64,000 nt of DNA, taken from assembly GCF_027789125.1 (NCBI RefSeq), contig NZ_JAQFVF010000092.1, positions 62,001 through 126,000 of the forward strand. Direction: 5' to 3'. The DNA is from Paenibacillus aestuarii. GTDB taxonomy: Bacteria > Bacillota > Bacilli > Paenibacillales > NBRC-103111. Both the position numbers and the translations under genes were made by a program. The notes under the pieces were generated by a model. That model did no database searches, had not been told where the DNA came from, and saw nothing but the letters and a program-made list of their open reading frames with translations. Positions 16,845 through 25,692 of the stretch are shown one piece after another (position 1 is the first letter of the stretch; each line of letters opens with the position of its first letter).

Positions 16845-18203
16845 ATGCTGTTCGTACTATTTGCCTTAACGCTGATCGGATTAATGCTCTTTCTGATCGA
16901 TCCCAAATCCGGCACGATGCGCTGGATCAGCGCAGTCGCCTTCACCGGAGCCTTTGGCGCGCTAGCCGCCGTATTATCGGACGATATCATCCCCTATTTG
17001 CAAAACGCCGCTATGAATCCTACGCTTATCGGCGTATTCTATCACATCCAGGCTGCTTGCTCCCTGCTGTCTTATTATGGGTTGCCTTATGCGTTCGCCA
17101 TGCTCGCATTGCGGTATAACAGCGCCTGGACGAACGATTCAACCCGGTTTTACTTGCCAGTCATTTTGCTGCTGCCTGCGCTCGCCTGCCTCTTGTTCAC
17201 GCCAGGCTACAATGAGGTGACACCGATTACGTTTCCCGTTGTAGCCAGTTGGGCTGTGCCTTATATCATCGGGGGCGCGATCTTAATCGCCATCAAAAAA
17301 GAGCGGCTGCCAGCCATGAGACGGACGCACCTGTTCACATGCCTCTCGGTGCTGCCGCCGGTCATTTGCTTCGCCGTCTTGAACTACGTGATGCCGAGCC
17401 TCGGCTATTACCGCATGTGGGTATACCATACATGGATTCTCGCTATCGTCATTCCTTTTTTCATGTATACCCTGTTCACCTACGGTATCCTTGGTATTCG
17501 CCTCATGATCGAGCGACGCAAGCTGGACTCCACGCTGCGCGCCATTACGTCGGGGACGGCTATTCTCAACCATGCCATCAAGAACGATGTCGGCAAAATG
17601 CGGCTTTTTCTTGAAAAAATGCAGCAATACGCCATCGAAACGAATCAGCAGGAGCTGCTGCAGGATCTCGGCGTCGTGATGAAAGCGTCGGGCCATATTC
17701 GCGAGATGATCGGCCGGGTACATGAGCAGACGCAGGAGCTGCCTATTCAAGCAACGCTTGTCCCTCTGGGTGAGCTGCTCCAAGAAGTCATCCCGGCTCT
17801 TGAACCTTTTCTCAGCGGTATCCGTCTGCACATGAATGTCCCGGAATCGCTCGTACTTAATGTTGATCGAATTCAAATGACGGAAACGTTGACGAACGTG
17901 CTGATGAATGCGGTTGAAGCGATGCCGCGTGGCGGCGAATTGACGGTGAAAACCTTTTTTAATAAAAAAAATGTCGTCCTCGAAGTGCGCGATACTGGTG
18001 GGGGTATGGACAAAGCGACACTGAAATTGGCGTTGGAACCGTTCTATACAACCAAAAGCGGAGGCCGCAGCAACTTTGGCCTTGGCCTCGCCTATTGTTA
18101 CAGCGTGATGAAAAAACACGGGGGGATGCTGGAGCTGGCTAGCAGACCTGGCGAAGGGACGAGCGTCTATTTAACTTTTCCGGGCTACCGACTACAACCA
18201 TAA
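16845..18203 (+). CDS. Sensor histidine kinase with multi-span membrane domain
   Basis: A 452-aa kinase starting at the ATG at 16845, which has GGAGG 11 nt upstream; ATG 16809 is in frame but has no ribosome site. Residues 1-220 form about seven membrane segments, so it probably senses within or near the membrane. The phosphoacceptor is His243 in LNHAIKNDVGKM. The ATPase domain has the N box NVLMNAVEAMP (Asn355), the G1 box DTGGGMD and the G2 region GRSNFGLGLAYCY. The H box lacks the canonical HE(L/I)RTP form and resembles the SpoOB/LytS-like types. The response regulator follows 15 nt later. Signal unknown. Confidence 0.88.
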   Translation: MLFVLFALTLIGLMLFLIDPKSGTMRWISAVAFTGAFGALAAVLSDDIIPYLQNAAMNPTLIGVFYHIQAACSLLSYYGLPYAFAMLALRYNSAWTNDSTRFYLPVILLLPALACLLFTPGYNEVTPITFPVVASWAVPYIIGGAILIAIKKERLPAMRRTHLFTCLSVLPPVICFAVLNYVMPSLGYYRMWVYHTWILAIVIPFFMYTLFTYGILGIRLMIERRKLDSTLRAITSGTAILNHAIKNDVGKMRLFLEKMQQYAIETNQQELLQDLGVVMKASGHIREMIGRVHEQTQELPIQATLVPLGELLQEVIPALEPFLSGIRLHMNVPESLVLNVDRIQMTETLTNVLMNAVEAMPRGGELTVKTFFNKKNVVLEVRDTGGGMDKATLKLALEPFYTTKSGGRSNFGLGLAYCYSVMKKHGGMLELASRPGEGTSVYLTFPGYRLQP

Positions 18204-18218
18204 AGGGGAGCAACATAG

Positions 18219-18917
18219 ATGGAACCGATTCGAATTGTCATCGTTGAAGATGATCTTGATTGGCTGCGCGGCCTCACATCCTATTTGCGCCGGCAGAGCG
18301 ATTTTCAGATTACCGCGACAGCTTCCACCGCCGAAGAAGCGATGGAGCTTTTTCGCGGAGAACCGCTTGCCGATGTTGTGCTTATGGATATTATGCTTGA
18401 TGACAAGCCGGCGGGCATTCATTTGGCAGAGCAAGCACTGCTGGCGTGGGGCGTCAAAGTGATTATGCTGACATCCATGGAGGAAAAAGAATTGATCTTT
18501 CAATCCTTTCAAGCCGGGGCAATTGATTATCAAATTAAATCGCAATATGAAGTGCTGCCGGTTGTCATCCGGGCGGCGCATGCGCGCAAGTCGTCCATCA
18601 ACGCCGCGGTCGCCGAGCAAATGCGCGAGGAATTCCGCCGTCTGAAGAAGCTGGAACACGCTTTTAAAGTCAAAGAAGTTAAAGAATTGATCACACCTAC
18701 GGAGCTGCAGGTGCTGGAGATGATCGATCAGGGGCATACGCAAACGGAGATTGCCAATAAATTCTTTATTTCATTGCGTACAGTCAAAATTCATGTCGGG
18801 CATATTTTAAAGAAGCTCGGCAGTGCAAACAGCAAAGACGCGGCAAAAAAAGTCAGGGAGCTCGGCCTGTTCGAACAGGAACGGCAATCCGGCGCGCCTT
18901 CTGACCAAGATCAGTGA
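18219..18917 (+). CDS. Response regulator, NarL/LuxR type
   Basis: A 232-aa two-domain regulator. The receiver domain has the acidic pair VEDD, the phosphoacceptor Asp57 in VLMDIML, and Thr in IMLTSME. The C-terminal helix-turn-helix is LuxR type: ITPTELQVLEMIDQGHTQTE, then SLRTVKIHVGHILKKLGS. AAGGGGAG precedes the ATG. It forms a two-component pair with the upstream kinase. Its 3' end overlaps the convergent YitT gene by 7 nt. A regulon cannot be read from the sequence, but the two LtaS-like genes on either side are obvious candidates. Confidence 0.9.
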   Translation: MEPIRIVIVEDDLDWLRGLTSYLRRQSDFQITATASTAEEAMELFRGEPLADVVLMDIMLDDKPAGIHLAEQALLAWGVKVIMLTSMEEKELIFQSFQAGAIDYQIKSQYEVLPVVIRAAHARKSSINAAVAEQMREEFRRLKKLEHAFKVKEVKELITPTELQVLEMIDQGHTQTEIANKFFISLRTVKIHVGHILKKLGSANSKDAAKKVRELGLFEQERQSGAPSDQDQ

Positions 18918-19816
18918 ATGTCCCGTTTGCTGAATCTTCCGCCCTTCACGTCGTGGATGTTGCCCACTGCCAGGAATGCGGCAGGATCAAGCTCTTCCAC
19001 GATGGACTTCAGTTTCGCCTCCTCCAAGCGGGTAATGACGCAGAAGATCACCTTTTTTGAATCTCCGGAGAACCCGCCCTCGCCTTCCAAATAAGTGACT
19101 CCGCGGCCTAGACGGTCGAGAATCGCCTCACCTATGGGCCGAAAACGGTCGCTGATGATCCATACCGATTTGGATTCATCAAAGCCCTCGATGGTCACAT
19201 CAATCATTTTATAAGCGATAAAATAGGCAATGAGCGAATACATCGCACGATCCCAAGTGTACACAAATCCGGCGCTGCCAAGAATAAATACGTTGAAGAA
19301 CATAATGATTTCGCCTACAGAAAAAGGAAGCTTCTTGGCCGCGAGAATGGCGACGATCTCGGTCCCGTCCAGCGATCCTCCGGAGCGGATGACGATCCCT
19401 ACGCCGATTCCAAGAATGATCCCGCCGAATACAGCCGCAAGCAGCGGGTCGATCGTGATGGGCGGCACCGGATGCAGCAGCGCTGTGCCCACCGACAACA
19501 CAAGAATGGCGAATAGCGTAGAGAAGGCGAACGTTTTCCCGATCATTTTATATCCGATATACAAGAACGGAAGGTTGAGCAGCGTCAGCCAGATGCCCAA
19601 TTGACTATCTGTAATATATGACAATATAATTGAAATCCCCGTAATGCCGCCATCAATAATTTTGTTCGGCACCAAAAAAATTTCCAGTCCAACGGACATC
19701 AGCGCCGCACCGAAAAATAAAAATAAGGTCCGCCGCAGCAAGGCGCTTTTCGTCATCTTTTTGTGCTGCATGCGGAATACGCCTCTTCGTTGAAACTTCG
19801 TTTGCGGATTGGCCAT
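18911..19816 (-). CDS. YitT-family membrane protein (DUF161 + DUF2179)
   Basis: A 301-aa protein with about five membrane helices (GLEIFLVPNKIIDGGITGIS is diagnostic of YitT), then a cytoplasmic DUF2179 domain of about 80 residues (VIFCVITRLEEAKLKSIVEE). GGAGGAG lies just before the ATG at 19816. Homologues are widespread in Bacilli and have no established biochemical role. The convergent 7-nt overlap with the response regulator gene leaves no room for a terminator between them. Confidence 0.85.
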   Translation of the reverse strand: MANPQTKFQRRGVFRMQHKKMTKSALLRRTLFLFFGAALMSVGLEIFLVPNKIIDGGITGISIILSYITDSQLGIWLTLLNLPFLYIGYKMIGKTFAFSTLFAILVLSVGTALLHPVPPITIDPLLAAVFGGIILGIGVGIVIRSGGSLDGTEIVAILAAKKLPFSVGEIIMFFNVFILGSAGFVYTWDRAMYSLIAYFIAYKMIDVTIEGFDESKSVWIISDRFRPIGEAILDRLGRGVTYLEGEGGFSGDSKKVIFCVITRLEEAKLKSIVEELDPAAFLAVGNIHDVKGGRFSKRDIH

Positions 19817-19999
19817 TCATCATCTCCTCCTCTTCGCTTACGCAAAAATATTTCCTTACTTTCTTCGAGTTTCAGACAGTATTTTCCTGCCTGCCTCAAC
19901 GGTCTACCCGTAACAAAAATATATGCGACAAAACCGCCTTTATCCGCATAAAAAATGTAAGAAGAGAGATCTCAAACCATCGAATAAAATCGTTTGCCG

Positions 20000-20008
20000 T
20001 GATATAAT
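20000..20008 (+). promoter_or_regulatory. Extended -10 promoter for LtaS-like copy 2
   Basis: TGATATAAT fits the extended -10 pattern TGnTATAAT. It lies about 50 nt before the ATG at 20058. No clear -35 box was found. Confidence 0.5.
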
Positions 20009-20057
20009 GTCTGATATCCTTTACAATAACTAAATATTTTTTACTTATGGAGACACT

Positions 20058-22169
20058 ATGAGAAATAAACTCATTCCCGCATGGCGGTTTGTCCGTCAAT
20101 GGTCACCGCTATTGCTTGCCGCTCTAATTCCTTTGCTCATTATGGAAATTTTGAGCCGCGGCCGTTATTTGGAGATGCTGACCTGGAGTGTGAGCCACGT
20201 TCTGGAGCTTATTTTCAACGGGTCCATCCTCCTTGGATTCATGCTGCTGCTGATGGCAGCGATCGGCCGCACCCGCATCGCTTACTGGGTGATTTCCGCT
20301 ATTTTTATCATTTTTGCACTCATTAGTGGCGTTAAGCTGAAGATTTTAGGAGTTCCTTTGACACCTTGGGATCTGATGGTTGCCGGCGAAGGAACGGACA
20401 TGGTCAAATATGTCACCAATATTTTGAACGCCCGCACTTTAGTTGCCTTGCTGTTATTTATCGGTGCCAGCTACGTTCTCTTCTACCGGACCACGTGGAT
20501 TGCCAAGCGGTTTGCCAAAAAAGAACGCATCATCATGGCTGCTGCCGGTGTCATTATGCTTGCTGCTGTCTACACGGACAAACCGCTGCCTGTGCAGAGA
20601 TGGGCGCATATTCAAGCTGAGACCTGGAATCAGGCTGACAACACCCAATCCAACGGCTTTGCGCTCGCTACCTTTTTGAACACAAAAGCGATGTTCGGCG
20701 GCGGACATCCCGGGTATGATGACAAGGCGATTGAGACGATCGTCAGCCAAACGCCGAAACCGGAGAAAGCTGGTGCATCGCTTGGCGACATCAAGCCGAA
20801 CGTCATTGTGATCTTGAGCGAAGCTTTTTGGGATCCGACTTTGATCCAAAGTGTACAGTTCAGCCGCGATCCGATTCCTTTCTTTCACAAGCTGCAACGG
20901 GAAGGAACAGGCGGATGGATGCTGTCACCGCAATATGGCGGGGGGACGGCCAACGTCGAATTTGAAGTGTTGACGGGGAATTCCATGCGTTTCTTGCCGC
21001 AGGGCTCCGTTGCTTACAACCAGTACATTAACGGTGAGGTCGATTCCTTGGCCAGCATCTATGCGAGACAGGGGTACACGTCTACGGCGATCAGCCCTTT
21101 TTACAACTGGTATTTTAACAGTAAAAAAGTGTATGAGGATTTTGGATTTTCCAAATATATTCCAATTGAATATTTCAAACCGAATTATGAAGGCCCTTAT
21201 ATCGCTGACAGCGAAGTGGCCGCCAATATCATCAAGTCAACGAGCCAGAGCAATGGACCTGATTTTGTGTTCGCCAACACGATGGAAAATCACTTTCATT
21301 TCTACCCTGGCAAGTTCCCGAAAAATACGATCGACGTTACAGGCAATGTAGCTCCTTCTTCCATCGGCATGCTGGAGACGTTGGCGCAGGGCATCAGTGC
21401 TGCGGATAATATGCTGAAGGAACTGGTCGAGCATTATCAACAAAGCGGCGAGCCGACGATTATCGCTTTCTGGGGCGATCACCTACCCGCACTTGGTGAC
21501 GATTATGCCACTTATATCGATACCAAATATATTAGCGGCAAAGATGATCCGGACTTTCTGAAAAAGATGTACAGCGTTCCACTGGTCGTTTGGAACAATT
21601 TTGACACGTCTCATAAAGATTCGCTGAACATTAGTCCATCGTTCTTAGGCCCTTATTTGATCGATTTGTCCAGACAGCACGGCAGCTATTACACCGATTA
21701 TTTGCAGCAGCTTTCGAAAAAAGTACCGGTCATCCCGCCTCAGGATCATTTTGCGGAGATGCACGTCAAAGCTGACGATCTCAAGGACTATGAGACGCTC
21801 CAATATGATATCTTGTTCGGGGATCGCCATGCGTACAAGGATTATACAACGCCGATTATCGACCCTCATTACCGGCTTGGTTATGGGCCGATCACGATTG
21901 CCGGCGTTGTGCCTGATACGCAGGATTTATCCGGCCGCAGCAGCGTAACGCTGAAAATTACCGGCGAAAACTTGCCGCCGCTTGCTTATGCGACGCTGAA
22001 CGGCGAGCAGCTCCCGACCACTTGGGTCGATGAGCACACCGCTACGGCCGTCGTAGAAGGCGACCGCCTGAAGTCGGGCATCTGGGACATTCAGATGAAC
22101 GTCAAAGATTCTAAGGACGATGTCATCGGCAAGTCCAACACATGGCCCGTCGAGATCGGCGGGCGATAA
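20058..22169 (+). CDS. LtaS-like sulfatase-fold membrane enzyme, copy 2
   Basis: A 703-aa paralogue of the protein at 12183, with the same architecture: about five N-terminal membrane helices, an alkaline-phosphatase-fold domain and an extra C-terminal beta-rich domain. Matching active-site motifs are ILSEAFWDP, GGGTANVEFEVLTGNSMRF, FANTMENHFHFYPGKFPKNT and FWGDHLPALGDDY. The shared string YYTDYL...PVIPPQ also occurs in copy 1. It should transfer a phospholipid head group to an envelope polymer or glycolipid outside the cell. The last ~100 residues (ITIAGVVPDTQDL...) look like an IPT/TIG-type fold and differ most from copy 1. It stands alone with its own promoter and terminator. Confidence 0.82.
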   Translation: MRNKLIPAWRFVRQWSPLLLAALIPLLIMEILSRGRYLEMLTWSVSHVLELIFNGSILLGFMLLLMAAIGRTRIAYWVISAIFIIFALISGVKLKILGVPLTPWDLMVAGEGTDMVKYVTNILNARTLVALLLFIGASYVLFYRTTWIAKRFAKKERIIMAAAGVIMLAAVYTDKPLPVQRWAHIQAETWNQADNTQSNGFALATFLNTKAMFGGGHPGYDDKAIETIVSQTPKPEKAGASLGDIKPNVIVILSEAFWDPTLIQSVQFSRDPIPFFHKLQREGTGGWMLSPQYGGGTANVEFEVLTGNSMRFLPQGSVAYNQYINGEVDSLASIYARQGYTSTAISPFYNWYFNSKKVYEDFGFSKYIPIEYFKPNYEGPYIADSEVAANIIKSTSQSNGPDFVFANTMENHFHFYPGKFPKNTIDVTGNVAPSSIGMLETLAQGISAADNMLKELVEHYQQSGEPTIIAFWGDHLPALGDDYATYIDTKYISGKDDPDFLKKMYSVPLVVWNNFDTSHKDSLNISPSFLGPYLIDLSRQHGSYYTDYLQQLSKKVPVIPPQDHFAEMHVKADDLKDYETLQYDILFGDRHAYKDYTTPIIDPHYRLGYGPITIAGVVPDTQDLSGRSSVTLKITGENLPPLAYATLNGEQLPTTWVDEHTATAVVEGDRLKSGIWDIQMNVKDSKDDVIGKSNTWPVEIGGR

Positions 22170-22212
22170 AAGAATAGCGATCCCTCGGCTGAGCCCAGCG
22201 AGGGTGGGAATG

Positions 22213-22251
22213 GCCCTTAGCGGACGATGTGCTTCCGCTAAGGGCTTTTTT
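22213..22251 (+). terminator. Terminator of LtaS-like copy 2
   Basis: Stem GCCCTTAGCGGA/TCCGCTAAGGGC (12 bp, perfect), followed by six T. Confidence 0.9.
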
Positions 22252-22299
22252 GCGCTAGCGGCGGGGCGCTGAACGCCTAACAGCGCCTCACCGTAGCAG

Positions 22300-22626
22300 A
22301 CTCTAGTTTCCAGGCCGATTTTGCCCACTTAGACATACGCCCCAAAAGCCCCAGCAATTGGGCAAAACCGGACTGCAGCTTGAGTTTCCGGCCGACTGAG
22401 CCCCAATCGTGAGGGCGTTGGGTACCGGGCAAGCTCTGTAGTTCGGAAAAAACCAATTGCGTGAGGCTGTAGCGCGTATTTGATCGCTCTAGTCCGGTTT
22501 TGCCGAACTACAGGCACCTTTTTCGCTCAAACGCGTAGAAAGTGCCCTGCAATTGGGCAAAACCGGATTGCAGCATCCCCGACGCGCATGATCCCTTATT
22601 CAATTGGGAAAATCCGGACTACAGCG
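22300..22626. repeat. Cluster of REP-like palindromes (about six, some degenerate)
   Basis: The gene-free stretch 22252-22858 begins with a series of ~27-bp elements of the CTGTAGTYCGG / CAAAW / CCGRACTACAG family, in both orientations. Clear copies lie near 22353-22379 (CAATTGGGCAAAACCGGACT), 22489-22513 (TAGTCCGGTTTTGCCGAACT), 22547-22573 and 22600-22624. Weaker ones are near 22300-22330 and 22435-22460. The remainder, 22627-22795, is GC-rich with no gene seen. Confidence 0.7.
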
Positions 22627-22795
22627 ACGTAACTCCTGTACCGCCGACTAGCTGCTCTCACGCAAACCCAACACAACCGCCAAACTAGCTACTTTCAAAC
22701 TTGCCCACCAAACACGAACATCGGATCGCTAGGACAAACGTCTCGGGCTTAAACGCGCTTCACGACGCTAACGCCCCCTTCACGGCGTTCCCCTC

Positions 22796-22828
22796 AGCTT
22801 TTAGCGTTGTACAACAACGCTAAAAGCT
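22796..22828. repeat. Perfect 14-bp inverted repeat
   Basis: AGCTTTTAGCGTTG, a 5-nt spacer TACAA, then CAACGCTAAAAGCT. The arms match perfectly but no T run follows, so it is not a standard terminator. It lies about 30 nt from the terminator of the oxidoreductase gene. It could be an operator or a repeat element. Confidence 0.6.
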
Positions 22829-22858
22829 CCCTTGCCCCCGCCGCACGGCGCGCCAAAG

Positions 22859-22903
22859 CAAAAAAAGCTGCCCCAAAGCCATCTACGATGACTTTGGGGC
22901 AGC
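22859..22903 (-). terminator. Terminator of the Gfo/Idh-isomerase operon
   Basis: Stem GCTGCCCCAAAG/CTTTGGGGCAGC (12 bp, perfect), followed on the minus strand by seven T and about 17 nt after the stop codon. Confidence 0.9.
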
Positions 22904-22919
22904 CTCCTATACGCTGTGA

Positions 22920-23942
22920 CTAGGACAGCGGTACGATTCTACCCGTTGCCTGCGATTCGAATGCAGCCAAGATGACGTTCAGGGAACGCATTCCCTCTTC
23001 ACCGGAAATACGCGGCGCTTGGCCTGCGGCAATGCTGCCGATGAATTCGTCGATGACGCCGCTGCTCACTTGTTTCTCGTTCGTGGAGATGGTACCGACT
23101 TTGTACTTCTCCACAGTGCCGTCGCGCAGCTCAACGATCACTTGGTCGTCCGGATGCGTACCGATCTTCATCACGCCGTTCTCACACCACAGTACGGTCG
23201 AGTTGTCCTCGCCTTTGTAGTACGTCCAGCTGGCAACGAGGGAACCGATCGCGCCGCTCTTCATGCGCAGCACGCAAGTCGCGTTGTCGTCCACTTGTGT
23301 GCCTTCTTTGTGAAGCGTGCCAACAAAAGCGGCCACTTCCGAAACTTCATCGCTTAGCAGCCAGCGGATCAAGTCGGATTTATGTACGCCGAGGTCACCC
23401 ATGGCGCCCATGATCGCTTCTTCCTTACGGAAGAACCAGCTGTCACGACCGTCAATACTCCAGCGCTCCGGACCCGGATGACCGAAGGACGTGCGGAATG
23501 TCAGCACACGGCCCAATTTGCCGCTGTCCAAAATTTCTTTCGCCTTCACATGTGGAGGCATCAGACGCTGGTTGTGGCCAACCATCAGGAAAACGCCGTT
23601 CTTTTTCGCCGCGGCAATCATAGCTTCCGCTTCTTCTGTCGTCGAAGCCATCGGCTTCTCAACGAGCACATGTGCGCCGGCATTCGCTGCGGCAATCGAT
23701 ACTTCCGCATGCAGATAGTTCGGCGTGCAGACGCTGACAGCGTCCACTTTTTCATTTGCAAGCATTTCCGTATAGCTGCTGTAAGCTTTACCGCCGTGAG
23801 TCTGCGCGTAGTGCTCAGCTCTTTCGATAACCGGATCGACGAAAGCAACAAGCTCTACGTTCGGATTCCAACTGTATTCTGGAATGTGACGATGTTTGGC
23901 AATCGAGCCGCAGCCAACGACGGCAACTTTAATTTTACTCAT
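22920..23942 (-). CDS. Gfo/Idh/MocA-family oxidoreductase
   Basis: A 340-aa NAD(P)-dependent sugar or inositol-type dehydrogenase. The Rossmann motif is VAVVGCGSIAKHRHIPEY at the N-terminus, and the conserved EKPMA motif is near residue 95. The C-terminal alpha/beta domain contains DSWFFRKEEAIMGAMGDLGVHKSDLIRW. It is downstream of a TIM-barrel isomerase, with a gap of 27 nt. This dehydrogenase/isomerase pairing is typical of inositol or keto-sugar catabolism. The substrate cannot be named from the sequence. Confidence 0.88.
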   Translation of the reverse strand: MSKIKVAVVGCGSIAKHRHIPEYSWNPNVELVAFVDPVIERAEHYAQTHGGKAYSSYTEMLANEKVDAVSVCTPNYLHAEVSIAAANAGAHVLVEKPMASTTEEAEAMIAAAKKNGVFLMVGHNQRLMPPHVKAKEILDSGKLGRVLTFRTSFGHPGPERWSIDGRDSWFFRKEEAIMGAMGDLGVHKSDLIRWLLSDEVSEVAAFVGTLHKEGTQVDDNATCVLRMKSGAIGSLVASWTYYKGEDNSTVLWCENGVMKIGTHPDDQVIVELRDGTVEKYKVGTISTNEKQVSSGVIDEFIGSIAAGQAPRISGEEGMRSLNVILAAFESQATGRIVPLS

Positions 23943-23969
23943 GGTTATTCGATCTCCTTAATCCCTATA

Positions 23970-24746
23970 TTACGAACGAACGTTCGTGTAATGTTCTTTT
24001 ACCCAGTTCAAGCTGTTCTCCACACTTGTAAGCGGCGGTTTCTGGCAGTGATCCTGTTCCACCACAAGCCATTCTGCACCTGCCTGCTCTGCAGCCACGA
24101 TCACTTTCTCTAAATCGACGTTGCCAAGGCCGAGCTCCAACGTAATGATTTTGCCTTCTTCATCTTTGCTGAAATCTTTAAAATGAACAAGCGGCAAACG
24201 GCCTGCGTATTTCGCGATATAAGCAAGCGGATCTTGCCCAGCGAATTGTACCCAGCACACGTCCATTTCAACGTTGATCGCGCCTTCGCCTGTTTTGGCA
24301 TACATGGCGTCGAATACGAATTCTTCCCCGATCTTGGCATGGAATTCGAAATCATGGTTGTGATACAGGAATTGCAAACCTTGCTTCTTCGCTTCCACAG
24401 CAATCTCTTCACAAGTTGCAATAATTTGCTGCCATTGCTCAACCGTTTGACGCTCATCCGGCATCACGTAAGGACAAATGATATATTTCGCACCGATTGT
24501 GCGCAGATAGTCGATTTCGCCTTGCAGGTTGTTGCGGAGATTCGCCAAGCTCACATGGCTGCCGATTGCTTTCAGGCCAATTTCATCCAGCAGCTGCTTC
24601 AGCTGTTCCGCCGGCATGCCGTAGTAACCGGCAAACTCAACACCCTCATATCCAAGTTTCGCCACATGACGAAGAGTGCCTTCCATATCGTTAGCCATAT
24701 CGTCTCTTAGCGTATACAATTGCAAACCAATTCCAATACGAGCCAT
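23970..24746 (-). CDS. Sugar phosphate isomerase/epimerase (xylose isomerase-like TIM barrel)
   Basis: A 258-aa AP-endonuclease-2-fold TIM barrel. It starts MARIGIGLQLYTLRDDMAND, a standard opening for this family. Likely metal ligands are Glu in GYEGVEFAGYYG, His in YHNHDFEF, Glu/Asp in INVEMDVCWVQFAGQDP, His in PLVHFKDF, and Glu in WLVVEQDH. It probably isomerises or dehydrates a sugar or inosose. It is the first gene of a leftward unit with the Gfo/Idh protein and is divergent from the AraC regulator, its likely controller. Confidence 0.87.
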   Translation of the reverse strand: MARIGIGLQLYTLRDDMANDMEGTLRHVAKLGYEGVEFAGYYGMPAEQLKQLLDEIGLKAIGSHVSLANLRNNLQGEIDYLRTIGAKYIICPYVMPDERQTVEQWQQIIATCEEIAVEAKKQGLQFLYHNHDFEFHAKIGEEFVFDAMYAKTGEGAINVEMDVCWVQFAGQDPLAYIAKYAGRLPLVHFKDFSKDEEGKIITLELGLGNVDLEKVIVAAEQAGAEWLVVEQDHCQKPPLTSVENSLNWVKEHYTNVRS

Positions 24747-24858
24747 TTCCTCATCTCCCTAATTTGCGAATATAGCTTTATTATAAGTCTCCTAGCCTAG
24801 CCTGACCATTCACGATATAATTGAAACATCTCCTATTTGGCTACGAAAGGTGGACGTC

Positions 24859-25650
24859 ATGGAATCCGAACTCTTAACATGCGGCTACTCCTTCCATATG
24901 GAAAAGTTCACAGTCAGTACGAAAAGCGGACTCACTTCTTATCTTTTTCGTCTGCAAACCGAAGGCACCAGCGAAGCGTTGGTGAACGGAAAGCTGCAGC
25001 GCATCGAAGCCGGCGACCTGCTTCTCTACCAGCCCGGCGATCCCTACGAGCTGCACATCGAAGAGCAGGCCGACGGCAAAATCGCCAGCGGTGACTATTA
25101 TTTATTCTGTAAAGGCGACTGGATCGACGACTGGTGGCGACGCGGCGCCAAGCCTACATACAGCCGCATCGATCTCGATCCACGGCTGATCTCGCTTTGG
25201 CGCCAGCTCATTCTGGAGAAGCGCAGAATGGAGGAAGAAAACCGCGAGCTCAGCGGCTATTTGCTGCAAGCGCTCTGTCTGTATGTGGAGCGGGCGGCCA
25301 CGGAGACCGTCTCCCTGCAAGGGCGTCCGTTCACCGGCACGCGGATGAAACGGTTTATTGAAGCGCACGCGACAGCGACGTTCAAAATCGAAGACGTGGC
25401 CGCCCACGTCGGATTAAGCGTTTCGCGCGCCGTGCATCTTTTCAAGGAATGCTTCGACAAAACGATGATGCAGTATGCCCTCGAGGTGCGGCTCGCCAGC
25501 GCCGTCGAACGCATGCACGACAGCTCGATGTCGCTGGAGCAGATCGCTCTAAGCTGCGGTTTCGGCAGCTACCCTTATTTTCACCGCGCGTTCAAGTTGA
25601 AGTTCGGTGTCTCCCCCAAGCTGTTTCGGCAGCAGGCGAATCAGGAATGA
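24859..25650 (+). CDS. AraC-family transcriptional regulator
   Basis: A 263-aa regulator. The start chosen is the ATG at 24859, with AAAGGTGG 5 nt upstream; a GTG nine bases earlier is in frame. Residues ~15-95 form a cupin-like ligand domain (LVNGKLQRIEAGDLLLYQPG). The last ~100 residues form two helix-turn-helix units, with FKIEDVAAHVGLSVSRAVHL and SLEQIALSCGFGSYPYFHRA then FKLKFGVSPK. It is divergent from the isomerase/dehydrogenase operon and probably activates it in response to a sugar. Confidence 0.9.
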   Translation: MESELLTCGYSFHMEKFTVSTKSGLTSYLFRLQTEGTSEALVNGKLQRIEAGDLLLYQPGDPYELHIEEQADGKIASGDYYLFCKGDWIDDWWRRGAKPTYSRIDLDPRLISLWRQLILEKRRMEEENRELSGYLLQALCLYVERAATETVSLQGRPFTGTRMKRFIEAHATATFKIEDVAAHVGLSVSRAVHLFKECFDKTMMQYALEVRLASAVERMHDSSMSLEQIALSCGFGSYPYFHRAFKLKFGVSPKLFRQQANQE

Positions 25651-25651
25651 C

Positions 25652-25681
25652 AAAAAGGGTAACCTTCCGGTTACCCTCCCT
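25652..25681. terminator. Bidirectional terminator between AraC and LysE genes
   Basis: Stem AGGGTAACC/GGTTACCCT with a 4-nt loop. Five A lie on the left and a T/C run on the right, so it can serve both convergent genes. Confidence 0.7.
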
Positions 25682-25692
25682 TGCTGTGCTGC

